The position numbers and the translations under genes were made by a program. Positions 7,848-16,883 of a stretch of DNA of 64,000 nt are shown in pieces; within the stretch, counting starts at the first letter, position 1, and every line of letters begins with the position of its first letter. The notes below the pieces were generated by a model. The model saw nothing but the letters and a program-made list of their open reading frames with translations, was not told where the DNA came from and did not search any database. This DNA comes from Salinimicrobium nanhaiense. Lineage in GTDB: Bacteria; Bacteroidota; Bacteroidia; Flavobacteriales; Flavobacteriaceae. The DNA lies in contig JAAVJQ010000007.1 in the NCBI GenBank assembly GCA_012038135.1, positions 62,001 through 126,000 of the forward strand. Direction: 5' to 3'.

Positions 7848-8132
7848 TTATTCGTCGCTTACGAATTTAAAGAACCTGCTTTCACCGCCATCTTTTGTTT
7901 CTTCCTGATAAAGGAATTGTAGTTTATTTTCATCAAAGATCCTGAAAAATTCTTCCCAGGAAATATTCTTCAGGTTGTCTTCTGCGTAACCGGGAAAATT
8001 GATCCTTAAAAGTCCGCCACCTTTACTACTATTAGATGTGCTCTCTACCACAGCAGGTTCTCCATCTCTTTCTTCAGCCCATTTTTTGATCGTGTTGTGA
8101 TCTTTTGTCGTTTTAGAATCTGATTTTGCCAT
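7848..8132 (-). CDS. Small conserved hypothetical protein (94 aa)
   Basis: 94 residues, acidic, no signal peptide. The pattern DHNTIKKWAEERDGEPAVV, then LLRINFPGY, then ISWEEFFRIFDENKLQFLYQEET, then SRFFKFVS belongs to a small family found widely in bacteria. From memory, it is often misnamed 1,4-alpha-glucan branching enzyme, but it is far too short for that and has no GH13 motifs. Monocistronic and convergent with the small basic gene. Function unknown. Confidence 0.8.
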   Translation of the reverse strand: MAKSDSKTTKDHNTIKKWAEERDGEPAVVESTSNSSKGGGLLRINFPGYAEDNLKNISWEEFFRIFDENKLQFLYQEETKDGGESRFFKFVSDE

Positions 8133-8266
8133 CTGTAAAATGATTTTGGTTTAACAGAACTGAAGTTCAATTTATTTCCTGATTAAAGAAAAAGGTTTAA
8201 CATCAAAAAATAGCTCTTGTTAAAAAAGAATAAATTTTTCATTACCTTGAAAACTAATTTTTCTAC

Positions 8267-9370
8267 ATGTGGCCTAAATTATTTTCCCTTTTATTCTTCC
8301 TGACTTTTTTATTCCAAAATTCTGTGTTACTGGCTCAAAATGAAGAAGACCTGAAAAATGGTTATAAGTTTTATGCTGAAAGTGTGGATCCTGATTCCTA
8401 CTATACTATATATCTCCACCCTGTCTCTTTTGATCCTAAGCAAAATGAGTTCATTAAACCATATTTGAATGTTGATTCCATCATTAAAGGCTTTAAACCT
8501 TTTAGAAATTTAAGATCAGAAGAATTTTATGAGTATTTAGAGGAGAAATTCACACCTGAACAAAAACAGGAATTTCAGGAGAAATTAAATCGTCTTAAAA
8601 ATGTACAACTGGATACTGCAAAACTTTCCGAAAGAGTAAAAATAGTCTCCGACGCTAATATCAATTCCTCATTTCCCGTGGTTCAACAGGGAAAGGATTC
8701 AATGGATTATGCCTTTGAATTCCAAACCGGTAAAAACTGGGGGAATTGGGGAAGAATTTTAATTCATCGTAAAACGACTGAAATCTGGAATGCAATAGGT
8801 GAAGTAAAATTTCCTTTGTTCAATCTTCATAATTTTAAATCGTCAGTTTCTAAATTTCCGACGGAATACCAAGTACTTAATTATTATTTCGCAGGTAGAA
8901 GTGAGTTGATCAATGATCAAACAGTTGCTACTATTATAAAAGAAGAGGAGACTTTAAATAGTTTTAAAAAATTTGAAAACTGGGAATATCATCAGAAAAG
9001 CTTTTCAAACTGGAATGCTGAAAGAATTGTTTTCCGCGATTTACTTTCCGGTAAAAATTTGGCGGAAATTGTAAATTACTTAACCAGCTCACCTGAAGTA
9101 AAATTGGATGACAAATTTCTTTTGGAAAATCTGGAACCGGTTTCATTAAAAGAATTAAAGAAAAAAAGCAGATTAGAATATGGGTATTCTTACGGAGTGA
9201 CATCAGTCAGTTACCCTCTAATATTCCAAGGTAAAGAAGGAAGTATATTCGGAATTTTTTATTTCGAAAAAGTCAATGGTCCTGAAAACGGTAGTGGAAA
9301 TCTTGTTCTAATGCAACAGGTTGAAAAGGAGTGGAAAACTATTTTCGAGCTGATGCTATGGATAAGTTAA
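8267..9370 (+). CDS. Secreted hypothetical protein (367 aa)
   Basis: Begins with a clear signal peptide (Lys4, hydrophobic core to about residue 20, cleavage near LLAQ-NEED). No lipobox cysteine, so probably periplasmic or secreted. The mature part is rich in Lys, Glu, Phe and Asn, with tryptophan-containing segments such as GKNWGNWGRILIHRKTTEIW near residue 155. I recognise no domain. The coding sequence is visibly more AT-rich than its neighbours, which could indicate recent acquisition. It ends 2 bases before the convergent MATE gene. Confidence 0.75.
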   Translation: MWPKLFSLLFFLTFLFQNSVLLAQNEEDLKNGYKFYAESVDPDSYYTIYLHPVSFDPKQNEFIKPYLNVDSIIKGFKPFRNLRSEEFYEYLEEKFTPEQKQEFQEKLNRLKNVQLDTAKLSERVKIVSDANINSSFPVVQQGKDSMDYAFEFQTGKNWGNWGRILIHRKTTEIWNAIGEVKFPLFNLHNFKSSVSKFPTEYQVLNYYFAGRSELINDQTVATIIKEEETLNSFKKFENWEYHQKSFSNWNAERIVFRDLLSGKNLAEIVNYLTSSPEVKLDDKFLLENLEPVSLKELKKKSRLEYGYSYGVTSVSYPLIFQGKEGSIFGIFYFEKVNGPENGSGNLVLMQQVEKEWKTIFELMLWIS

Positions 9371-9372
9371 AT

Positions 9373-10737
9373 TTACCTTCTCCTCCTAAACAACCTCATT
9401 TTCCAATATCCCTGTTTAAAATAGATGAAGGCTGCCAGTGCCGCAACTGCATTTGAGATCGGGAAAGCCCACCAGATCCCTTCATAACCCAGAGCAGTCT
9501 TGTTTGAGAGCAGGAAGGCTACAGGAAATCGAACGATCCATAAATTCAGGATTGAAATAAGCATGGAAGCCTTAGTAAAACCGGCCCCGTTGAAAACTCC
9601 ATTCAGTACCTGCTGCACTCCCAGCAATCCGAAACTGGGTGCCATGATCTTAATAAAGTAAGCCGCATCCTGTATCACTTCAGGATCATTAGGTATAAAA
9701 AAGGCAGTAATGGGAACTGCGAAAAAATACATCAGGATCCCGATTGAGGTAAGGCCGAAAAATGCGATTCTGCTGCTGAGATTTGCAACCTCTCCTGCTC
9801 GTTTGATCTTAATTGCCCCAATGTTTTGACCTATAAGAGAGGTCGTAGCAATGGCCAGTCCCAGGGCGGGAACAATAATGAGGCTCAGGATCCTTGCTCC
9901 AATACCATAAGCAGCGACAACTTCACTGCCAAAACCTGTAACTAAAACTACCATAAAAGCCATTCCTAAAGCTCTTGTGGATTGTTCTATGCTTGCAGGA
10001 ACTCCCAGGTTAACGATTTTTTTAAGAGTGGAAAAATGAGGTCTCATTTGATCAAAATGAATCCTTATTCCACTTTTTCCGCGGAAAAGGATCCAAAGAC
10101 CAATGGCTGCAGATATTGCCTGTGTAAATACACTGGCCACAGCTGCTCCTGCTACTCCAAAACCTGGTAGGGGTCCATAGCCATAGATGAACAGAGGATC
10201 CAGAACGAGGTTCAGCAAAACTGTTCCCAAAACTATATATACCGGGAGCTTTACATTTCCTATTCCTCGCATCAAAGACTGAAATGCAAAAAACATAAAG
10301 AGGAACACGAAACCTAAGGAGGAAACCCGAAAATAACTCACAGCATCACCATAGATCTCCGGGCCGGCCCCGATGATCTTCATAAGCGGTCCTGCTATAT
10401 AATAGCCTAAAACCGAAAGCATGAGAGAAATAAAAAAGACAAGGGAAATGGTTTGGGAAGAATTAAAATCTACCCTTTTTTTATCTCCTGCACCAAAGGC
10501 CTGGGAGACCAGGACCGTTCCTGCCAATGTCAATCCCGAACCCAATGACAATACCAGGAACAGCAATGGAAAGCTTATACTTACCGCTGCTACGGCATTT
10601 GCCCCCAGACGCCCAAGCCAGAAGGTATCGATTAACTGGTAAGCAGATTGAAGAATATTCGCAAGTATGATGGGAACCGCAAGGCTAACAAGTGAATTAA
10701 AGATCCTACCTTCAGTAAACTTTTTGTTTGGTTTCAT
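9373..10737 (-). CDS. MATE family multidrug/sodium exporter
   Basis: 454 residues from the ATG at 10737. A longer frame would begin at a TTG that lies inside the promoter element, so it was not used. About 12 membrane spans in two homologous halves: IILANILQSAYQLIDTFWLGRLG near the N-terminus and GVPASIEQSTRALGMAFM opening the second half are typical of MATE transporters. Family role: proton- or sodium-driven export of cationic drugs and metabolites across the inner membrane. It ends with an arginine-rich tail. A TAnnTTTG element 6 bases before the ATG suggests a leaderless mRNA. Confidence 0.92.
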   Translation of the reverse strand: MKPNKKFTEGRIFNSLVSLAVPIILANILQSAYQLIDTFWLGRLGANAVAAVSISFPLLFLVLSLGSGLTLAGTVLVSQAFGAGDKKRVDFNSSQTISLVFFISLMLSVLGYYIAGPLMKIIGAGPEIYGDAVSYFRVSSLGFVFLFMFFAFQSLMRGIGNVKLPVYIVLGTVLLNLVLDPLFIYGYGPLPGFGVAGAAVASVFTQAISAAIGLWILFRGKSGIRIHFDQMRPHFSTLKKIVNLGVPASIEQSTRALGMAFMVVLVTGFGSEVVAAYGIGARILSLIIVPALGLAIATTSLIGQNIGAIKIKRAGEVANLSSRIAFFGLTSIGILMYFFAVPITAFFIPNDPEVIQDAAYFIKIMAPSFGLLGVQQVLNGVFNGAGFTKASMLISILNLWIVRFPVAFLLSNKTALGYEGIWWAFPISNAVAALAAFIYFKQGYWKMRLFRRRR

Positions 10738-10743
10738 GCAGCA

Positions 10744-10751
10744 CAAAAATA
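10744..10751 (-). promoter_or_regulatory. -7 element of the MATE gene, almost touching the start codon
   Basis: TATTTTTG on the minus strand ends only 6 bases before the ATG at 10737. If used, transcription would begin at or next to the start codon. Confidence 0.5.
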
Positions 10752-11013
10752 AGGTGAGCAGGAGGGAAAGACTGCTAAAAAATTAATAATTCTATAAAAT
10801 CCAACTGCAGCAGCTGTGCTAAACCTTTTTGAGGAACAGGTAAGAAAATTCTTAAAGACCTATAATGGTTTTACTCTTCAACTGAAAAAATTGCAGTTCA
10901 GCGTTTTAACTGTTGACAAAGTTGCCAAACCTTTCTAAAATTTGTAATTTAATGCTGTTTTTAATGTCTAATGTGTTATATGGTTCAAAAAATACCGAAA
11001 ACTCCCTATCATT

Positions 11014-11157
11014 ATGAGTGCTTTAACAAACATCTGGAATAACTATACCGTAGAGTTTTCCACCACCCAGAAAGTAATTATTGCTATTGTCCTGGGTATG
11101 ATCTTCATTATTGCTTTAATGGCAATAGTTCTGGTCATCATGGAGATCGCCAAATAA
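11014..11157 (+). CDS. Small single-pass membrane protein (47 aa)
   Basis: ATG to TAA encodes 47 residues: a polar N-terminus of about 18 residues (MSALTNIWNNYTVEFSTT) followed by one strongly hydrophobic helix, about residues 21-43, ending EIAK. Probably an inner-membrane microprotein with a short C-terminal tail. Support: it lies in a gap otherwise empty and a strong terminator follows 21 bases after the stop. No homology recognised. The neighbour upstream is the divergent MATE exporter, so a link to that transporter is possible but unproven. Confidence 0.6.
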   Translation: MSALTNIWNNYTVEFSTTQKVIIAIVLGMIFIIALMAIVLVIMEIAK

Positions 11158-11178
11158 AAGCGGCGAAAAATTCTTACA

Positions 11179-11208
11179 AAAATTACCCTTTTTACCAGGG
11201 GTAATTTT
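11179..11208 (+). terminator. Terminator after the 47-aa membrane protein gene
   Basis: 10-bp perfect stem AAAATTACCC/GGGTAATTTT with a 10-nt loop, followed by a T-rich run. Confidence 0.85.
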
Positions 11209-11353
11209 CCATTGTCTTTTTTTGAAATTGCAGACCAAATCTGCAGAAGGTTCTCAGCCTTAAGGACTCAGCTTGAGTCTGCCGGCGTTCCATTGAAAAT
11301 TAATTTCGTATATTTAAGTACGTTAAATCAGCTTCAGGCTAAAATTAAATATC

Positions 11354-11572
11354 ATGGATGCCAGGAAAATTTACGCAATGATCAAACCTCAACTTGATCA
11401 TTTAGACCCTTCAGAAAAACTTACGCTCTCTAAACTTATCACCTCTAAAACCCCCGAAAGAATTACCTGCCACCATCGCAGGGTACGACCTGTGGCAAAA
11501 GCCAAGGAGTTCCTTTCAAAATTCCGAAGGCGGGAAATAGAGCGGGAGCAAAACAGCCGTGTGAGCTCGTAA
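11354..11572 (+). CDS. Small basic hypothetical protein (72 aa)
   Basis: 72 residues with no signal or membrane segment. The N-terminal half, MDARKIYAMIKPQLDHLDPSEKLTLSKLITS, looks like a two-helix region. The C-terminal half is very basic (FRRREIEREQ). It starts after the terminator of the preceding small gene, with an AT-rich TATATTTA element about 38 bases upstream that resembles a -7 box. No family assigned. It lies 72 bp upstream of the SDR gene and could share its transcript. Confidence 0.55.
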   Translation: MDARKIYAMIKPQLDHLDPSEKLTLSKLITSKTPERITCHHRRVRPVAKAKEFLSKFRRREIEREQNSRVSS

Positions 11573-11644
11573 TTTTTTGTTAATCAGCACTACGGGCCGA
11601 ACTACTTCAGGAATTTTCCAGTAAATTCAGGAAAAGAATTCACT

Positions 11645-12514
11645 ATGAAGGAAAAAGTTTTATTGGCAGGGGCTTCCGGTGCTTTGGGCATGGAAGTGCT
11701 TAAGCTGCTTCGCGAACAGGACCTGGAGGTTCGTACGTTGGTACATTCTGAAGACGGCGCAGAAAAGGTGGCAGAATATACCGATGACATCTGGAAGGCA
11801 GACGCCAGCGAGGGAAATGAAAAAATTAAGGACATCACTAAAGATGTCTCTATAGTGATTTCTACGCTGGGGAAAAGTGTCAGCCTTTTTACCAACCGGG
11901 GAAAATCATTTATGGAAAATGATTTTTACGCCAACAGCAATGTTCTTGATGATGCTGTGAAAAATGGCGTAAAAAGATTCATTTACGTTTCTATTAAAGG
12001 AGCCGAAAAAGCTTTAGAATATGAAGTAGCCAAATCCCACAAGATGTTTGAGGATGCTTTAGAAGCTTCGGGTTTGGATTATACGATCATAAGACCGGTA
12101 GGTTTCTTTTCAGGTTTAAATGATCTTGCCATTATGGCGAAAAGAAAGGTAATTCCCATAGTAGGGGATGGTCACGCCAAAACGAATAGTATTGACCAAA
12201 AGGATCTTGCTAAGGTGGTGGTGTCTGTGCTAAGGGAAGGGCCAAAGATCAAAGAAGTTGGTGGCCCTTTAATCCATACCCGCCGCGAAATGGCCGAAAT
12301 GATCGAGAACAGGATAGGCGGAAAGATCATTGAGGTCCCCGAAAAGGTAGCCGAATGGGGTATGTTTCTGCCCGAATTGGTAGATGATGATATTTCAGCT
12401 AAACTCAAATATTTCAAATTTGTCACCACAAATGATATGATTGGAGAGCAACATGGGGAGATCACCTTTGAGAGCTATCTCAAAAGTCTCGACCTCGAAA
12501 AAGATTTGCCATAA
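11645..12514 (+). CDS. NAD(P)-binding atypical SDR/NmrA-like protein
   Basis: 289 residues. N-terminal Rossmann motif GASGALG (residues 9-15), then VSIVISTLGKSVSLF and FIYVSIKGAEKALEYEVAKSHKMFEDALEASGLDYTIIRP, the arrangement of atypical short-chain dehydrogenases (NAD(P)H-binding, NmrA/NDUFA9-like). These can be reductases or cofactor-sensing proteins. No canonical Tyr-x-x-x-Lys is clear, although YEVAKSHK sits at the right place. Stop and start abut the next gene (TAA then ATG), so the two are co-transcribed and probably act on one pathway. Confidence 0.85.
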   Translation: MKEKVLLAGASGALGMEVLKLLREQDLEVRTLVHSEDGAEKVAEYTDDIWKADASEGNEKIKDITKDVSIVISTLGKSVSLFTNRGKSFMENDFYANSNVLDDAVKNGVKRFIYVSIKGAEKALEYEVAKSHKMFEDALEASGLDYTIIRPVGFFSGLNDLAIMAKRKVIPIVGDGHAKTNSIDQKDLAKVVVSVLREGPKIKEVGGPLIHTRREMAEMIENRIGGKIIEVPEKVAEWGMFLPELVDDDISAKLKYFKFVTTNDMIGEQHGEITFESYLKSLDLEKDLP

Positions 12515-13948
12515 ATGTCACAAAAATATGATGCAATAGTAATTGGTAGCGGGAGCAATGGAATTGCTGCCGCCCTCAGGTTACAACAAAAAGGATTAAA
12601 AACTGCTATTTTTGAACAGGCAGCCACCCCCGGTGGTGCTACGCGTACACAGGAACTTACCCTGCCGGGATTTAAACATGATGTAGGCTCTGCCATTTTG
12701 CCCCTTGGCCTGGCTTCCCCTTTTTTCAGGGATCTGCCCCTAAAGGATTTCGGGCTGGAATGGATCTATCCCGAAATTGCCTATGCGCACCCTTTCGAAG
12801 ATGGAACTGCTTATGGCTGCTACCAGGATATTCGGGCTACGGCAGACCAGTTGGGCGAAGACAGGCAGGCTTATCTGGACCTTTTTTCTCCTCTACTGGA
12901 AAACTGGGATAAGATAGGCGGAGAATTACTGGGGCCTTTGGGAATTCCCGAACATCCTCTGGAATTCATGAAATTCGGATTAAAAGCTTTGCCTTCAGCA
13001 CAAATGCTGGTCAATCATTACTTTAAAAATGAGCGGAGCAAGATCTTCTTTTATGGGTCTGCCGCTCATTCTACTTTGCCACTTACCAATATCGCCTCGG
13101 CTTCTTTTGGACTGGTGCTTACTACCAGTGCCCATAAATATAACTGGCCTTTCCCCAAAGGAGGAGCGGGTAATTTCACGGGAGCCTTATTAGATTACTA
13201 TAGATCGCTGGGAGGAGAAGTAATTTTAAATACCTGGGTAGAAGATATTCGGGATCTTCCTAATGCCTATGCCTACATGTTCGACCTAACTCCCAAACAG
13301 TTACTCAAGATAAAAGGCCTTAATTTTAATGCGCTTTACAGAAAAAGAATGGAGGCATTCCATTATGGGGCGGGAGTTTTTAAGGTTGATTGGGCGTTAA
13401 GTGAACCTATTCCATTCACAAGTGAAAAATGCAAAAAAGCAGCTACCATTCATTTAGGTTTTACAAAAGAGGAGATAGAAAATTCGGAAAAAGAGATCCA
13501 TCAAAAAAATATCACCAATACTCCTTACGTGCTTGTAGCGCAACATACTCCTTTTGATCCTTCCCGGGCACCCGCCGGTAAACATACTGCCTGGGCTTAC
13601 ATTCATGTGCCCAACGGTAGTACAGCCGATTTTACAGAGGTCATTGAGAACCAGATCGAACGAGCTGCTCCCGGTTTTAAGGAGACGATATTAGCGCGTT
13701 CTACCATGAATGCTATTGACCTGCAGCATTTTGATCCTAATCTTGTGGGAGGAGATATCAATGGCGGAAAACAGGATATCACTCAGCTGTTTACAAGGCC
13801 AATTGCGAAACTTTCTCCCTATGCGACACCAGATCCCCGGGTTTATATTTGTTCGTCATCTACACCTCCCGGAGGCGGCGTACATGGGATGTGTGGATAT
13901 CATGCTGCACAAAAAGCTTTAAAAGATCACTTTCAGGAACTGTTATAA
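12515..13948 (+). CDS. FAD-dependent oxidoreductase, phytoene desaturase-like
   Basis: 477 residues. The FAD dinucleotide fold IVIGSGSNGIAAALRLQQ (residues 7-24) is followed by PGGATRTQE, as in the phytoene dehydrogenase/amine oxidase superfamily. The C-terminal block GGDINGG, then TPPGGGVHGMCGYHAA completes the FAD site. No signal peptide. Second gene of a pair with the SDR. No carotenoid genes (crtB, crtY) are nearby, so carotenoid desaturation is not supported by context. Substrate unknown. Confidence 0.85.
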   Translation: MSQKYDAIVIGSGSNGIAAALRLQQKGLKTAIFEQAATPGGATRTQELTLPGFKHDVGSAILPLGLASPFFRDLPLKDFGLEWIYPEIAYAHPFEDGTAYGCYQDIRATADQLGEDRQAYLDLFSPLLENWDKIGGELLGPLGIPEHPLEFMKFGLKALPSAQMLVNHYFKNERSKIFFYGSAAHSTLPLTNIASASFGLVLTTSAHKYNWPFPKGGAGNFTGALLDYYRSLGGEVILNTWVEDIRDLPNAYAYMFDLTPKQLLKIKGLNFNALYRKRMEAFHYGAGVFKVDWALSEPIPFTSEKCKKAATIHLGFTKEEIENSEKEIHQKNITNTPYVLVAQHTPFDPSRAPAGKHTAWAYIHVPNGSTADFTEVIENQIERAAPGFKETILARSTMNAIDLQHFDPNLVGGDINGGKQDITQLFTRPIAKLSPYATPDPRVYICSSSTPPGGGVHGMCGYHAAQKALKDHFQELL

Positions 13949-13954
13949 AAAAGA

Positions 13955-13979
13955 AAAGCCGGAGTTTATCTCCGGCTTT
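13955..13979. terminator. Bidirectional terminator
   Basis: 10-bp stem AAAGCCGGAG/CTCCGGCTTT, 5-nt loop. It serves the oxidoreductase pair on + and the convergent M3 peptidase on -. Confidence 0.9.
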
Positions 13980-13998
13980 CTTTTGACTTCTGAAATTT

Positions 13999-16194
13999 TT
14001 ATTGGTTCTGCTTTTCTGAAGGAACGGGGAATCCGCGGTCTCTCATTAGCGCATCAATAGTGGCATCCCTGCCTCTGAATAACCTGTACGCTTCCGCTGG
14101 ATCCATAGCATTTCTTGGCGCGAAAAGATATTCTACCAGTTTAGCTGCGACATTCTTATCATAAAAACCTCCCGGAGCTTCCCTGAAAGCTTCCGCAGCA
14201 TCAGATGTCAGTACATCTGCCCATAGGTAACCGTAGTAACCAGTAGCATATCCTTCACCGGAAAATACGTGTCCAAAGTGCGGGGTACGGTGTCTCATCA
14301 CGATCTCAGAAGGCATATTAAGTTCCTCAAGAGTTTCTTTTTCGAAGGTATCCATATCGATCTCTTCAGGATCTGTGGTGTGCAACTTCATGTCCATCAA
14401 TGCTGAAGCAAGGAATTCTGTAGTTTCAAATCCCTGATTGAATGTTGCCGCCTTTTTGATCTTTTCCACAAGTTCCTGCGGAATTGGTTCTCCTGTTTCA
14501 TGATGAACAAGGAACCGGTTGATCACCTCGTCTGTAGATAACCATCTTTCAAGCAACTGCGACTGGAATTCTGTGTAGTCTCTTACTCCGCCGTTAAGCA
14601 CAGGATACTTAACTTCTGAAGCAAAGAAATGCAACGCGTGTCCGAATTCATGGAAGAAGGTAGTGGCATCATCCCAGGAGATAAGTGCCGGTTCGCCCGG
14701 AGCAGGCTTTACAAAGTTGGAATTATTGGAAGCCAGCACAGTTTCCTTATCACCCTCCATTTCTGAATGGCTGCGATATTGGGATGCCCAGGCTCCTGAT
14801 CTTTTCCCGGTGCGGGCATAAGGATCCAGATACCAGAGACCAATATGTTTTCCGGAATCATTATCTGTCACTTCCCAAACCTTTACGTCTTCATGAAAAA
14901 CAGGTACTGTACCTTCGGGCACCGGAGTGAATTTATAATTAAAAACTTCTGAAGCAGTGTAGAACAAAGCATCTGTAAGTTTATCAAGTTGTAAATACTG
15001 TTTCACTTCGTTTGACTCAAGATCATATTTCTGTTGTCTTACTTTTTCAGCATAATACCTGTAGTCCCAGGGCGCAATGGTGATGTCCTTACCTTCGGCT
15101 TTCGCCAATGCCTGCATATCGGCAACTTCCTCTTCAACTCTCGCTAAAGCGGCCGGCCAAACGGCCTCCATAAGTTCCATCGCGTTTTCGGGATTTTTCG
15201 CCATGCGGTTCTGTAATCTCCACTGCGCATAATTCTCAAATCCTAACAGTTCAACCCTTTCATCACGCAGTTTCAGGATTTCCTTGATGATGTCCTTGTT
15301 ATCGTATTCATCGTTGTTGTCACCGCGGGAATAATAGTTTGTCCAGACCTTTTTTCTCAATTCCCTGTTATCTGAATAGGTAAGGAAAGGATCCATGGAA
15401 GAGCGGGTGTTCAAAACAGCATATTTTCCTTCCTCCCCACGATCTGCAGCTGCTTTGGCTGCGGCTTTAACAAAGGAATCCGGAAGTCCGCTAAGTTGAT
15501 CTTCATTAAGAAAAACAACATAATTCTCTTCTTCTGCCAATACATTATTAGAGAAGGTGGTGTAAAGGCGGGAAAGTTCCTGATTGATCTCTGCGTATCT
15601 TTTTTTATCGGCTTCATTAAGATCGGCACCTTCCATTGCGAAATCTTCGTAGATAAGCTGCACGGCTCTTTGTTCCTGAGGTGGTAAGGGGTCTTTCTGA
15701 GATTGCTCGTAAACGGCTTTTATTCTTTCAAAAAGCTGCTTATTTTGGGAGATCTTAGAGGAGTATTCTGAGATCTTAGGTGCCAATACCTGCTGAACTT
15801 CCCTGAATTCGGGTGAGGACATGTTACTACTCCAAATGCTGTAGTAGGTAAAAGCCCGGTCCAGTGGTTCCCCGGATTTTTGCATCGCAAGGATGGTGTT
15901 ATCAAAGGTAGGAGGGGCAGGATTACTGGCGATCATAAGGATCTCCTGCAGGTGCTGCGCCATTCCCTGCTCCATAGCGGGTTGCAGATCCTCCAGTTTC
16001 ATTTTTTCAAAAGCAGGAACACCGCCATAGGGGCCGGTCCATTCCTGAAGTAGAATATTATCTTCCATAGTATTTTGTTCAACTGTTACAGCCGGTTCTA
16101 CAGTGGGAACAGGAGCTTTTGTGCTTCCCGAACCACATCCTGCGATCACCATGGCTGATATTAAACCTAAACCAATTTTTTTCGAAGGGGTCAT
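13999..16194 (-). CDS. dcp: M3 family peptidyl-dipeptidase (Dcp-like), lipoprotein
   Basis: 731 residues. Lipoprotein signal with lipobox VIAGC (Cys20), followed by GSGS rather than an acidic export signal, so it may face the periplasm. The zinc site HEFGH is at residues 515-519, with the downstream metal ligand region TTEFLASALMDMKLH. Length and motif placement fit the oligopeptidase A/peptidyl-dipeptidase Dcp group, which removes C-terminal dipeptides or degrades short peptides. Monocistronic, with a bidirectional terminator after the stop. Confidence 0.92.
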   Translation of the reverse strand: MTPSKKIGLGLISAMVIAGCGSGSTKAPVPTVEPAVTVEQNTMEDNILLQEWTGPYGGVPAFEKMKLEDLQPAMEQGMAQHLQEILMIASNPAPPTFDNTILAMQKSGEPLDRAFTYYSIWSSNMSSPEFREVQQVLAPKISEYSSKISQNKQLFERIKAVYEQSQKDPLPPQEQRAVQLIYEDFAMEGADLNEADKKRYAEINQELSRLYTTFSNNVLAEEENYVVFLNEDQLSGLPDSFVKAAAKAAADRGEEGKYAVLNTRSSMDPFLTYSDNRELRKKVWTNYYSRGDNNDEYDNKDIIKEILKLRDERVELLGFENYAQWRLQNRMAKNPENAMELMEAVWPAALARVEEEVADMQALAKAEGKDITIAPWDYRYYAEKVRQQKYDLESNEVKQYLQLDKLTDALFYTASEVFNYKFTPVPEGTVPVFHEDVKVWEVTDNDSGKHIGLWYLDPYARTGKRSGAWASQYRSHSEMEGDKETVLASNNSNFVKPAPGEPALISWDDATTFFHEFGHALHFFASEVKYPVLNGGVRDYTEFQSQLLERWLSTDEVINRFLVHHETGEPIPQELVEKIKKAATFNQGFETTEFLASALMDMKLHTTDPEEIDMDTFEKETLEELNMPSEIVMRHRTPHFGHVFSGEGYATGYYGYLWADVLTSDAAEAFREAPGGFYDKNVAAKLVEYLFAPRNAMDPAEAYRLFRGRDATIDALMRDRGFPVPSEKQNQ

Positions 16195-16291
16195 TTTTAT
16201 TTCTTTTTAATTACGGCCTTAAGATACTAATAAACTTAAAAATTTATGGGTTCCAAAAAAGGCATTTTTAGCAGGTATGTATCCTAAATCT

Positions 16292-16299
16292 TACATTTG
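16292..16299 (+). promoter_or_regulatory. -7 element of the TlpA-like gene
   Basis: TACATTTG matches TAnnTTTG exactly, 17 bases before the ATG. Confidence 0.55.
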
Positions 16300-16316
16300 T
16301 TCCTTAAATCTCACTC

Positions 16317-16883
16317 ATGGAGTTTCTTAAGAAAAACTGGTCCAATATCCTTTTGATCGTGTTCATAGTATTGTTGTTCATTCCGCAGACGCGAAAACCG
16401 CTCCAGGTGGGTCTAAACAGGCTTATAGCTTTTAGTCCTTCCATAGTTTCTAAAGAAGACCGGGAGGATTTGGACACGTACAACTGGAAACTAAGAGATC
16501 TTAATGGAGCACCGGTAAATCTTAGCCATTCATCGGGCAGGGTAGCTATCATCAATTTATGGGCCACCTGGTGCCCACCATGTATAGCCGAGATGCCATC
16601 CTTTCAGAAATTACATGATGACTATGGCAATAAGGTTGATTTTTATTTTGTTTCTTCTGAAGAGGAAGGGAAACTAAAGGCATTTCTGGATAAGAAAGAT
16701 TACCGGCTTCCGGTTTATCAGCCCATGAGCATGCCTCCCAAAAAAATGCAGTCCAGGAGCCTGCCTACGACTTACCTGCTCTCTAAAAGCGGAAAAGTTG
16801 TGGTGGATAAAAAAGGTTCAGCCAACTGGAATGACTCCGGTTTCAGAAGGACCCTGGATGAGCTGCTTGAAGAGGAAATTTAA
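16317..16883 (+). CDS. TlpA/ResA-like membrane-anchored thioredoxin
   Basis: 188 residues. An N-terminal membrane anchor (residues 9-24, NILLIVFIVLLFIPQ) is followed by a thioredoxin fold exposed to the periplasm. The redox motif is WCPPC (Cys86-Pro-Pro-Cys89) in ATWCPPCIAEMPSFQ, as in TlpA/ResA proteins of cytochrome c maturation and disulfide reduction. A downstream cis-proline is likely in SLPTTYLL. It could receive electrons from the DsbD-like protein in this window. Its end overlaps the convergent GH3 gene by 4 bp. Confidence 0.9.
   Translation: MEFLKKNWSNILLIVFIVLLFIPQTRKPLQVGLNRLIAFSPSIVSKEDREDLDTYNWKLRDLNGAPVNLSHSSGRVAIINLWATWCPPCIAEMPSFQKLHDDYGNKVDFYFVSSEEEGKLKAFLDKKDYRLPVYQPMSMPPKKMQSRSLPTTYLLSKSGKVVVDKKGSANWNDSGFRRTLDELLEEEI

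Noticed and set aside
7848..8132. Annotation of the 94-aa protein as glycogen branching enzyme
   Set aside because: The name circulates for this small family, but the protein is about one-seventh of the needed length and has no GH13 catalytic residues.
10952..11017. 21-codon frame whose stop overlaps the start of the 47-aa membrane protein (ATGA)
   Set aside because: Too short to judge. It might be a leader peptide, but nothing beyond the overlap supports it.
11212..11397. 61-codon + strand frame between two small genes
   Set aside because: It begins in the T tract of a terminator and overlaps the better-supported 72-aa gene in another frame.
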